From Aeromonas piscicola (GTDB taxonomy: Bacteria; Pseudomonadota; Gammaproteobacteria; Enterobacterales; Aeromonadaceae), in the NCBI RefSeq assembly GCF_000820005.1, contig NZ_CDBL01000033.1:1-64000 (forward strand): a stretch of 64,000 bases of DNA, in the 5' to 3' direction. The notes beneath the pieces were generated by a model that saw only the letters and a program-made list of their open reading frames with translations, was not told the DNA's origin and ran no database searches. Positions 56,698 through 64,000 of this stretch are shown here, piece by piece. The position numbers and the translations under genes are program-made. Each line of letters opens with the position of its first letter. Positions within the stretch are counted from its first letter, which is position 1.

Positions 56698-58140
56698 TTA
56701 CTGCTTCCAGAAGGAGGGGAAGAAGAGCACCGCCACTGTCAGGATCTCGAGCCGCCCCAGCAGCATGCCGAAAGACAGTATCCACTTGGCCGAATCCGGC
56801 AGGCTGGCGAAGTTGGTGCTGGGACCTATGACGGGGCCCATGCCGGGGCCCACGTTGGCCAGCGCCGTGATGGAGCCCGAGATGGCGGTCAGGGGATCCA
56901 GCCCGATGGCGGCGAGCAGGGCGGCGATCAGCAGTATGACGGCGAAATAGGCCAGCACGAACGAGATCATGGAGCGGATGATGGCGTCGTTGACCGGGCG
57001 ACCGTTGTACTTCTGCGGGAAGACGGCGGAGGGGTGCATCAGCTGGCGCATCTGCTTTTTGAACAGGGCGAACGCCACCTGTACCCGGAAGATCTTGAGA
57101 CCGCCGGCGGTGGAGCCGGAGCAGGCGCCCAGTGCCAGCAGGATGATGAAGATGATGCTGGTGAGCGGCCCCCAGGTGCCGAAATCACCGAGGCCGAAGC
57201 CGGTGGTGGTGAGCACCGAGACTATGTTGAAGCTGCTGATGCGCAGGGCATCCATAAAGCCGTAAATATCTCTTATCCACAGATAGAAGGTGACGACGAC
57301 TGTGACCCAGATCACCAGCCAGAAGAAGCCCTGCACCTGGGCATCCTTGAGCAGGCTGTTGTCGCGGCGGCTCAGGCTCTGCACGTAGAGCAGGAAGGGC
57401 AGGCCGCCGAGGAACATAAAGAGGGTCCCGATCCAGTGCGCCGAGTTGGAGAAGTGGGACATGGATTGATCCGAGGTGGAATAGCCCCCGGTACTGAGGG
57501 TGGTCATGGCGTGGTTGACCGCCTCGAACAGCGTCATGCCGCTCACCCAGTAGGCGAGGAAACAGAGCATGGAGAGCACCAGATAGACCACCACTATGTT
57601 GTTGGCCACTGTCTTGGCGCGCGGTGCGCTCTTGTCCGACCAATCCGAACTCTCGGTCTGGAACAGCTTCATGCCCCCCACGTTGAGGTAGGGCAGCACG
57701 GCCACCGCCATCACGATGAAGCCCACACCCCCCAACCACTGCAGTATGGAGCGCCACAGCAAGATGCTGTGGGCCATGCCATCGAGCCCTGACAGTACGG
57801 TGGAGCCCGTGGTGGTGACCCCGGACATGGTCTCGAAGTAGGCGTCGGTGAAGTCGATGTGGTTGATGAAGAAGAAGGGCAGGGCCCCGAAGATGCAGGC
57901 CACTACCCAGGCTGAGGTGGTGAGCAGGAACATCTCGCGCACCCCGAGGTGAAACTCCGCCTTGCGACCATAGTGGAGGCAGAGCAGGGCGGCGCCGTGG
58001 GTGATCAGCACGGATTTGAGGAACTCGACGAAGCCCTCGGAGCCGGTGAGCAGCGCCAGCAGGGTGGGCAGCCACATGAAGAGGGCCAGTTTGGAGAGCA
58101 CCAGCCCTATGGTGAAGATGATGGGACGCAGCTTGATCAT
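56698..58140 (-). CDS. trkH: Trk potassium uptake protein TrkH
   Basis: A 480-residue K+ channel-like transporter of the TrkH/KtrB family, with four pore repeats, each with a selectivity filter: TTGSTV, STGGYS, TTGFGL and NVGPGMGPV with the following GPSTN. It works with TrkA, whose gene lies 96 bases upstream on the same strand. It is the end of the def-fmt-rsmB-trkA-trkH set. Confidence 0.95.
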   Translation of the reverse strand: MIKLRPIIFTIGLVLSKLALFMWLPTLLALLTGSEGFVEFLKSVLITHGAALLCLHYGRKAEFHLGVREMFLLTTSAWVVACIFGALPFFFINHIDFTDAYFETMSGVTTTGSTVLSGLDGMAHSILLWRSILQWLGGVGFIVMAVAVLPYLNVGGMKLFQTESSDWSDKSAPRAKTVANNIVVVYLVLSMLCFLAYWVSGMTLFEAVNHAMTTLSTGGYSTSDQSMSHFSNSAHWIGTLFMFLGGLPFLLYVQSLSRRDNSLLKDAQVQGFFWLVIWVTVVVTFYLWIRDIYGFMDALRISSFNIVSVLTTTGFGLGDFGTWGPLTSIIFIILLALGACSGSTAGGLKIFRVQVAFALFKKQMRQLMHPSAVFPQKYNGRPVNDAIIRSMISFVLAYFAVILLIAALLAAIGLDPLTAISGSITALANVGPGMGPVIGPSTNFASLPDSAKWILSFGMLLGRLEILTVAVLFFPSFWKQ

Positions 58141-58236
58141 GCAGGATAACCTGGTCGTTGATTGACAAAAGACCCGGACAATCCACTTGGGAGACTGTGC
58201 CGGGTCTGGTTTGCGTTGCCTGGGTGCATGGGCAGG

Positions 58237-59613
58237 TTACAGGAAGAAAGGACTTGGCTGGAACAGCCGTTCCACTTCCGGGATGTACTTCTTGTCCACC
58301 AGGAACATCACCACGTGGTCATCCTGCTGGATCTGGGTGCGATCGTGGGCGATCAGCACCTCATCACCGCGCACTATGGCGCCTATGGTGGTACCGGGCG
58401 GCAGCTTGAGCTCCCCCACCGTCTTGCCCACCACTTTGGAGGTGTTCTCGTCACCGTGGGCGATGGCCTCGATGGCCTCGGCCGCCCCGCGGCGCAGGCT
58501 GTAGACGTTGGCGATATCGGCCCGGCGCACGTGGGTCAGCAGGGCCGAGATGGTGGCCTGCTGGGGCGAGATGGCGATGTCGATGGAGCCACCCTGCACC
58601 AGATCCACGTAGGCGCTGCGCTGGATCAGCACCATTGTCTTCTTGGCGCCCATCTTCTTGGCGAGCAGGGCCGACATTATGTTGGCCTCATCCTCGTTGG
58701 TCACGGCGATGAAGACGTCGATCTGGTCTATGTGCTCCTCGGCCAGCAGCTCCTGATCCGCCGCATCGCCGCAGAAGACGATGGTGTTTTCCAGCTGTTC
58801 GGACAGTTGCTCCGCCCGCTTCTGGTTGCGCTCGATGAGCTTCACGCTGTAGCGCTTCTCCAGCTGACGGGCGAGGCCGGCTCCTATGTTGCCGCCACCG
58901 ACGATCATGATGCGACGATAGGGGCTCTCGAGCCGCTGCAGTTCCGACATCACGGCCCGGATATGGCCGGCGGCGGCAACGAAGAACACCTCGTCATCCG
59001 CCTCTATGATGGTGGTGCCTTGCGGACGGATGGAGCGCCCCTGGCGGAAGATGGCGGCCACCCGGGTCTCAATGTTGGGCATGTGATCCCGCAGGGTGGA
59101 GAGGGCGTTGCCCACCAGGGGGCCGCCGTAGTAGGCCTTGACCGCCACCAGACCCACCTTGCCACCGGCAAAGTCCACCACCTGCAGCGCACCCGGATAC
59201 TCGATCAGCCGGCGCACATAGTCGGTCACCAGCTGCTCGGGGGCGATCAGGTGATCCACCGGTACCGATTCCGGCAGGAACAATCGATCCCGCTCCACCA
59301 GATAGGCAGGGGAGCGAATGCGCGCCACCTTGTTCGGGGTGTTGAACAGGGAGTAGGCCACCTGGCAGGCGATCATGTTGGTCTCGTCACTGTTGGTGAC
59401 CGCCACCAGCATGTCCGCATCCTGGGCGCCCGCTTCGCGCAGCACCTTGGGGTGGGCGCCGTGGCCGTTCACCACCCGCAGGTCAAACTTGTCCTGCAGC
59501 TCCCGCAGACGGTCGCTGTCGGTATCGACTATGGTGATGTCGTTGTTCTCGCCGGCCAGGTTTTCAGCCAGGGTGCCACCGACCTGGCCTGCGCCCAGAA
59601 TGATGATCTTCAT
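58237..59613 (-). CDS. trkA: Trk system regulatory subunit TrkA
   Basis: A 458-residue peripheral membrane protein with two RCK units: Rossmann folds beginning [21 protein letters not shown] and [18 protein letters not shown], each followed by a TrkA-C domain (for example [18 protein letters not shown] and [19 protein letters not shown]). It binds NAD(H)/ATP and gates TrkH. It is transcribed with trkH. Confidence 0.97.
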   Translation of the reverse strand: MKIIILGAGQVGGTLAENLAGENNDITIVDTDSDRLRELQDKFDLRVVNGHGAHPKVLREAGAQDADMLVAVTNSDETNMIACQVAYSLFNTPNKVARIRSPAYLVERDRLFLPESVPVDHLIAPEQLVTDYVRRLIEYPGALQVVDFAGGKVGLVAVKAYYGGPLVGNALSTLRDHMPNIETRVAAIFRQGRSIRPQGTTIIEADDEVFFVAAAGHIRAVMSELQRLESPYRRIMIVGGGNIGAGLARQLEKRYSVKLIERNQKRAEQLSEQLENTIVFCGDAADQELLAEEHIDQIDVFIAVTNEDEANIMSALLAKKMGAKKTMVLIQRSAYVDLVQGGSIDIAISPQQATISALLTHVRRADIANVYSLRRGAAEAIEAIAHGDENTSKVVGKTVGELKLPPGTTIGAIVRGDEVLIAHDRTQIQQDDHVVMFLVDKKYIPEVERLFQPSPFFL

Positions 59614-59724
59614 AGGGACCCCTCAGGGAACGAGGATGCGTTGCAACGGGTGGCAATCAGGTCAGGGTCAGTCGTCAACATGATGATTCTCATAGGGAAA
59701 GCTTGCTCGATGTTGCGCAGTAAT

Positions 59725-59745
59725 GGGTGCCGTCAACCGGCACCC
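59725..59745 (-). other. Intergenic hairpin, rsmB / trkA
   Basis: GGGTGCCG/CGGCACCC stem with a five-base loop between the rsmB stop and trkA start. It lacks a T tract, so it may be an RNA-processing or pausing element. Confidence 0.4.
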
Positions 59746-59770
59746 GTCATCTTCATGGCCATGGCCCTGC

Positions 59771-61063
59771 TTACCGCTTGATCAGCTTGGCATAGTAGAA
59801 GCCATCCATCTCGGCTTCGCCTGGCAGGAACTGGCGGCCCGGGCACGCCGGCGTGTCCTGTTCATGCAGCGGCACCAGGGTGGCATCCGGGGTGGCAGCC
59901 AGGAAGGCGCGAATTTGTTCGCGGTTCTCTTCCGGCAGCACTGAGCAGGTGGCGTAAAGCAGAGTACCGCCGCTTTTCAGTTTCGACCAGAGAGCGATGA
60001 GAATACGGCGCTGCAGCTCGGCCAGTTCACGGATGTCCTGATCCCGGCGCAGCCACTTGATGTCGGGGTGGCGGCGGATGACACCGGTGGCGGAGCAGGG
60101 GGCATCCAGCAGGATGCGATCGAACTGGCCCTTTGGCCACCAGAGTTCCGGGGTACTGGCATCACCGTGGATCACCTCGGCCTTGAGACCGATGCGGTCC
60201 AGGTTCTCCTGCACCCGCTTGAGGCGGTGCTCGTCTGCATCGACGGCGACCACGCCGGCAAGCGCAGGTTGACGTTCCAGCAGGTGGGCGGTCTTGCCGC
60301 CGGGGGCGGCGCAGGCATCCAGTACCCACTCGCCCGGTTGCGGGTCTAGCAGTCGGGCGGCCTGTTGGGCAGCACCATCCTGTACCGAGCAGTCGCCCGC
60401 TTCGAAGCCGGGCAGCTTGGTCACGTCGCAAGGACGCTCCAGCAGGATGCAATCCTCGCCCTCTTCACCGGCCACGGCATTGATGCCGACTTCGGCCATG
60501 CGAGCCAGCATGGCATCACGGCTCTGGCGCTGGCTGTTGTTGCGGATCCACATGGGCGGGCGCTGGTTGTTCGCCTCCATGATGAACTCCCAATCTTCTG
60601 GATAGGCTTGGCGCAGGCGCTTGGTGAGCCACTCCGGGTGGCCGAGGCGAATGCTGGGAACGCGGTCGATGCGCAGCAAGATGACTTCGGCGCTGCGCTG
60701 GAAGTTGCGCAGCACGCCATTGATGAGGCCGCGCAGGGAGGTGCCTTTGAGCAGTTTGACGGCGTTGACGGTCTCGGCCACGGCGGCGTGGGCCGGAATG
60801 CGGGTGTAGATGAGCTGATAGAGGCCGACCAGGATCAGATAGTGGAAGATGCGGCTCTTGTTCTTGAGCGGCTTGTCCATCATCTCGTTGACCGCCGCAT
60901 CGAGGCGGGGCAGCCAGCGCAGGGTGCCATAGCAGAGTTCTTGCAGGAGGGCGCGATCGCGGGGCGCAACCTTCTCCTGGGCAGCAGGCAGAACAGCGGA
61001 GAGGGATTGGCCCTGATCCAGCACCTGTTGAATAACGAGAGCGGCCTGTGCACGTGTTTTCAT
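59771..61063 (-). CDS. rsmB: 16S rRNA (cytosine-967-C5)-methyltransferase
   Basis: A 430-residue enzyme that methylates C967 of 16S rRNA. An N-terminal NusB-like RNA-binding domain (1-140) precedes a SAM-dependent domain with DACAAPGGKTAHLLE, the catalytic Cys in LDAPCSATGVIRRHPDIKW and the second Cys in YATCSVLPEEN. It lies between fmt and trkA, the order known from E. coli. Confidence 0.96.
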   Translation of the reverse strand: MKTRAQAALVIQQVLDQGQSLSAVLPAAQEKVAPRDRALLQELCYGTLRWLPRLDAAVNEMMDKPLKNKSRIFHYLILVGLYQLIYTRIPAHAAVAETVNAVKLLKGTSLRGLINGVLRNFQRSAEVILLRIDRVPSIRLGHPEWLTKRLRQAYPEDWEFIMEANNQRPPMWIRNNSQRQSRDAMLARMAEVGINAVAGEEGEDCILLERPCDVTKLPGFEAGDCSVQDGAAQQAARLLDPQPGEWVLDACAAPGGKTAHLLERQPALAGVVAVDADEHRLKRVQENLDRIGLKAEVIHGDASTPELWWPKGQFDRILLDAPCSATGVIRRHPDIKWLRRDQDIRELAELQRRILIALWSKLKSGGTLLYATCSVLPEENREQIRAFLAATPDATLVPLHEQDTPACPGRQFLPGEAEMDGFYYAKLIKR

Positions 61064-61108
61064 AATGTTACCTTAGATGCGCAAGTCGGGGCCTGGGCCC
61101 CGCTTGGT

Positions 61109-62053
61109 TCAATTCAATTGCGTGCCGGGTTCAAACCAGTCGCGGCGAGAGTTGAGCAGATCCGAGACGGACATGGCCTTCTTGCCGGGCGGTTGCAGGG
61201 TGAGCAGGCGCAGCACGCCCTTGCCGGTGGCGATGTCGATCCCCTGCTTGTCGGCCTTGAGCAGGGTGCCGGCGCTCTGGCCATGGTCACTGTCGATGAC
61301 GGTGGCTTGCCATACCTTGATGGTCTGGTCAGCCACTTCAAACCAGCTGATGGGCCAGGGATTGAAGGCGCGGATGCAGCGTTCGATAGCGACGCCCTCC
61401 ATGGCCCAGTCGATGCGCGCCTCTTCCTTGGAGAGCTTCTGGGCATAGTTGGCCAGCGCATCGTCCTGCTGCTCGGCCCGGGCTTCGCCTGCGGCAATGG
61501 CATCGAGGGTCTCGACCAGTGCCTGCGGGCCCAGCTCGGCCAGCTTGTCATAGAGGCTGGTGGAGGTTTCATCGGCCGCGATGGGGCAGCTCACCTTGCG
61601 GATCATGGCGCCGGTATCCAGCCCCACGTCCATCTGCATGATGGTTACGCCGGTTTCGGCATCGCCCGCCCAGATGGAGCGCTGGATCGGTGCGGCACCG
61701 CGCCAGCGCGGCAGCAGGGAGCCGTGCACGTTGATGCAGCCCAGACGCGGAGTGTCGAGTACCGCCTTGGGCAGGATCAGGCCGTAGGCCACCACCACCA
61801 TGAGATCGGCGCCAAGGGCAGCCAGTTCGGCCTGCGCCTCTTCCTTGCGCAGGGAGGCGGGCTGGTAGACCGGCAGATCATGGGCAAGGGCCAGCTCCTT
61901 GACCGGGCTGGCAGTGAGCTTCTGGCCACGGCCGGCCGGTTTGTCTGGCTGGGTGTAAACGGCAACGACCTCGTGGTCGGAAGACAACAACGCCGCCAAG
62001 TGACGGGCGGCGAAGTCGGGAGTACCGGCAAAAATCAGTTTCAGCTTATTCAA
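61109..62053 (-). CDS. fmt: Methionyl-tRNA formyltransferase
   Basis: A 314-residue enzyme that formylates initiator Met-tRNA using 10-formyl-THF. Features are [20 protein letters not shown], the catalytic Asn/His region [42 protein letters not shown], and the C-terminal OB fold with [11 protein letters not shown]. It follows def by 12 bases. Confidence 0.97.
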   Translation of the reverse strand: MNKLKLIFAGTPDFAARHLAALLSSDHEVVAVYTQPDKPAGRGQKLTASPVKELALAHDLPVYQPASLRKEEAQAELAALGADLMVVVAYGLILPKAVLDTPRLGCINVHGSLLPRWRGAAPIQRSIWAGDAETGVTIMQMDVGLDTGAMIRKVSCPIAADETSTSLYDKLAELGPQALVETLDAIAAGEARAEQQDDALANYAQKLSKEEARIDWAMEGVAIERCIRAFNPWPISWFEVADQTIKVWQATVIDSDHGQSAGTLLKADKQGIDIATGKGVLRLLTLQPPGKKAMSVSDLLNSRRDWFEPGTQLN

Positions 62054-62065
62054 TGGGGCAGATCC

Positions 62066-62578
62066 TCAGAGGATTTTGCGATCTTCACGGGCCATCTTTT
62101 CCAGCTTCTGGCGAATGCGCTGGCGCTTGAGCGGAGACAAGTAGTCCACAAACAGCTTGCCGACCAGATGATCCATCTCATGCTGTATGCAGATGGCGAG
62201 CAGATCGTCTGTTTCCAGCTCGAATGGCTTGCCGTTGCGATCCAGCGCACGCACCTTGACCCACTCGGCGCGTGGCACCAGAGCGCGGTGCTCGGGCACG
62301 GAGAGGCAACCCTCTTCGATGCCGGTGCTGCCGGATTGCTCGAGGATCTCGGGGTTGATCAATACCAGAGGATCTTCACGGTTTTCAGAGACATCGATCA
62401 CTATGATGCGCTGATGAATGTCGACCTGAGTGGCGGCAAGACCTATGCCTTCCTCCGCGTACATGGTTTCGAACATATCATCTACAATGTGTTGTAACTC
62501 GGGTGTAAAGGTCTCGACAGGGGCTGCGACAGTGCGCAGACGTTCATCGGGAAAACGCAATACATCTAGAATGGCCAT
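62066..62578 (-). CDS. def: Peptide deformylase
   Basis: A 170-residue metalloprotease that removes N-formyl groups. All three motifs are present: [18 protein letters not shown] with the metal Cys, and the HEMDH zinc/iron site. It starts the def-fmt-rsmB operon and is divergent from the lysM gene. Confidence 0.97.
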   Translation of the reverse strand: MAILDVLRFPDERLRTVAAPVETFTPELQHIVDDMFETMYAEEGIGLAATQVDIHQRIIVIDVSENREDPLVLINPEILEQSGSTGIEEGCLSVPEHRALVPRAEWVKVRALDRNGKPFELETDDLLAICIQHEMDHLVGKLFVDYLSPLKRQRIRQKLEKMAREDRKIL

Positions 62579-62686
62579 AGTTTTTTCTTTAGTTTCGTAT
62601 AAATGCAGTCAATATTGGCGTAATTCTAGTCATTTACGCCGACAAAAAACAGCAACACTTTGCGCGCAGAAGTAACAGGGAGTGTT

Positions 62687-63775
62687 ATGTATCTGAAGCA
62701 AACCATCCTCGCCTGCCTGCTGGCCACTCTGAGCCAAGGTGCCTTGGCCGATCAGTTGAAATTGAAAGCGGGTTATCCCGAGCGTTATGTCGTGCAAAAA
62801 GGCGACACCCTCTGGGATATCTCAGGCCAGTATCTGGCAGAGCCCTGGCTCTGGCCCCGCCTGTGGAACATCAATCCCCAGATTGCCAATCCGCACTGGA
62901 TCTACCCCGGTGACGTGCTGCATCTGAGCTGGGTCAACGGCGAGCCTCGGCTAGGCAAGGTGACACAGGGTGGCAAGCCGGTGGTCCATCTCTCGCCCAA
63001 GAGCCGCTACGAGAACAAGGCCAATCCGGTCCCGACGCTGCCGCTCAGCGAAATAGGCCCCTTCCTGCAAACTGACCATATTCTGGCCGACAACCAGCAA
63101 GTGAAACAGCTGCCCTATGTGCTTGGCAACAACGAGGCCCACATCGGTATGCTGGAGGGCGACACCCTCTATGTGCAGGGATCGCTGACGCCAGGTCAGG
63201 ACTACGGTATCTATCATCCGGGCATGGTTTACAAGGACAAGCAAACTGGCGAGCTGCTGGGGCAGGAGGCGGTTTTTGTCGGCACGGCCAGAGCCGAGGA
63301 ACAGCTGCCGGATGATCGCACCCGGGTCACCCTCAGTCACAATCAGCGAGAGGTGTATCAGGGGGACAAGGTGATGCCTTTCCCGCCGCAGGAAACGCTC
63401 TCCGCCGTGTTCACTCCGAAGGCGGCGCCCGTGATTTCACCGGGCTACATAGTCGATCTGCCGAGCAAGGCCCGTGGCGGTGGCAAGTTTGATGTCGTGC
63501 TCATCAACCGGGGGGGGCGGGATCAGCTTGCCCCCGGTGATGTGCTGGAGATCCGGCGCCCTGGCGCCCAGCTGGTGAGCAAGAACGGCAAGGTATCGTA
63601 CAAGGAGTACTCTTCCGTCTACAACAAGGCCTTCTACTCGGCCGGCAAGCCCCCCTTGCCCTCGGAGGCGGTGGCCAGGATCATGTTGTTCAAGGTGTAC
63701 GACAAGCTGAGCTACGGCCTCATCATGCAGAGCCAGGACATGGTCAGCTCCGGCTATCAGGTCAGTAACTTCTAA
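62687..63775 (+). CDS. LysM-domain exported protein
   Basis: A 362-residue periplasmic or envelope protein. A signal peptide (MYLKQTILACLLATLSQGALA) is followed by a LysM domain (about 34-80: YVVQKGDTLWDISGQYLAEPWLWPRLW..NPQIANPHWIYPGDVL). LysM binds peptidoglycan. The long C-terminal part includes GGKFDVVLINRGGRDQLAPGDVLEI. This gene, divergent from def and upstream of dprA, is conserved in gamma-proteobacteria. ATG 62687 has GGAG upstream. Confidence 0.9.
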   Translation: MYLKQTILACLLATLSQGALADQLKLKAGYPERYVVQKGDTLWDISGQYLAEPWLWPRLWNINPQIANPHWIYPGDVLHLSWVNGEPRLGKVTQGGKPVVHLSPKSRYENKANPVPTLPLSEIGPFLQTDHILADNQQVKQLPYVLGNNEAHIGMLEGDTLYVQGSLTPGQDYGIYHPGMVYKDKQTGELLGQEAVFVGTARAEEQLPDDRTRVTLSHNQREVYQGDKVMPFPPQETLSAVFTPKAAPVISPGYIVDLPSKARGGGKFDVVLINRGGRDQLAPGDVLEIRRPGAQLVSKNGKVSYKEYSSVYNKAFYSAGKPPLPSEAVARIMLFKVYDKLSYGLIMQSQDMVSSGYQVSNF

Positions 63776-63776
63776 C

Positions 63777-64000
63777 GTGCCACTTCCACTCGGGCGGGTC
63801 TCGCTGTGGCTGACGCTGGATGCCGTCACCGGTATCGGCCCAGTCACTGCCGCCCGCCTGCTTGCCCACGTTGGTGGCGATATTGCTGCCCTGTTTGAGA
63901 GTGATGATGGCCGTTTGCGGGCGCTTGGTCTGGACTCGGCCCAGATCCGGCAGCTCAGATGGCCACTGCCTTCGGTTGAGCAGGGGCTTAGCTGGGCCAC
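63777..64000 (+). CDS. dprA: DNA-processing protein DprA (partial, runs off the window)
   Basis: An open frame of 74 codons from GTG 63777 to the window end, with no stop. It reads VPLPLGRVSLWLTLDAVTGIG..., then AARLLAHVGGDIAALFESDDG and RWPLPSVEQGLSWA, typical of the DprA/Smf N-terminal SAM-like part. It starts two bases after the lysM stop and is presumably co-transcribed. The Rossmann domain lies beyond the window. Confidence 0.8.
   Translation, partial: MPLPLGRVSLWLTLDAVTGIGPVTAARLLAHVGGDIAALFESDDGRLRALGLDSAQIRQLRWPLPSVEQGLSWA

Noticed and set aside
60365-62497. A 710-codon plus-strand ORF opposite rsmB, fmt and def
   Set aside because: Three well-supported minus-strand genes cover it; it shows no protein family.

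Overview
The window reads as chromosomal DNA of a gamma-proteobacterium, most likely Aeromonas. The evidence is high-GC coding, gene orders and proteins close to enteric homologues (ebgRAC with ygjH/ygjI, uvrD, def-fmt-rsmB-trkA-trkH, a lysM gene followed by dprA), and Aeromonas-like extras such as ovoA and the yedE-type transporter. It opens at the end of an rRNA operon (5S rRNA) and closes inside dprA.

Layout. 0-9.9 kb: 5S rRNA, then the evolved beta-galactosidase locus (ebgR, ebgA, ebgC), two APC transporter paralogues around ygjH, and a yfeH-type transporter. 10-16.3 kb: ovothiol synthase ovoA, an adhesin-like lipoprotein, glutathione-dependent formaldehyde detoxification (fghA, frmA) with a divergent LysR gene. 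16.4-21.6 kb: a BMP-type nucleoside ABC operon with two PurR-like boxes upstream. 21.6-23.8 kb: uvrD with a perfect LexA box. 23.8-28 kb: an accessory region. It holds a chain of hairpins, a decayed second copy of the uvrD 3' end, an AT-rich two-gene cassette (PD-(D/E)xK-like protein plus partner) that looks like an anti-phage system, and a REP-associated transposase framed by perfect 41-bp inverted repeats. 28-38 kb: small housekeeping or unknown genes, tandem cupins, LysR/LysE, a DUF2920-like hydrolase, a YeeE/YedE transporter and a chemoreceptor. 38-45 kb: a long structured leader and mgtA, then exporters, an AraC regulator and rarD. 45-53.5 kb: a polyamine/beta-alanine catabolic cluster (puuC, puuR, omega-transaminase, mmsA, glutamine amidotransferase, ald) and a PfkB kinase. 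53.8-56.6 kb: nsrR, napF, a small membrane protein, rmuC. 56.7-64 kb: trkH, trkA, rsmB, fmt, def on the minus strand, then lysM and dprA on the plus strand.

The observations I rate highest are the AT-rich two-gene cassette beside uvrD, the uvrD 3'-end remnant and hairpin chain next to it, a proline-rich 17-residue leader peptide before mgtA that resembles MgtL in composition but not sequence, a translationally coupled 29-codon ORF that repeats the end of the nucleoside ABC ATPase, and several operator-like repeat sets (EbgR, PurR, Puu-type). All functional statements rest on reading the sequence and on remembered family features; no database search was run.
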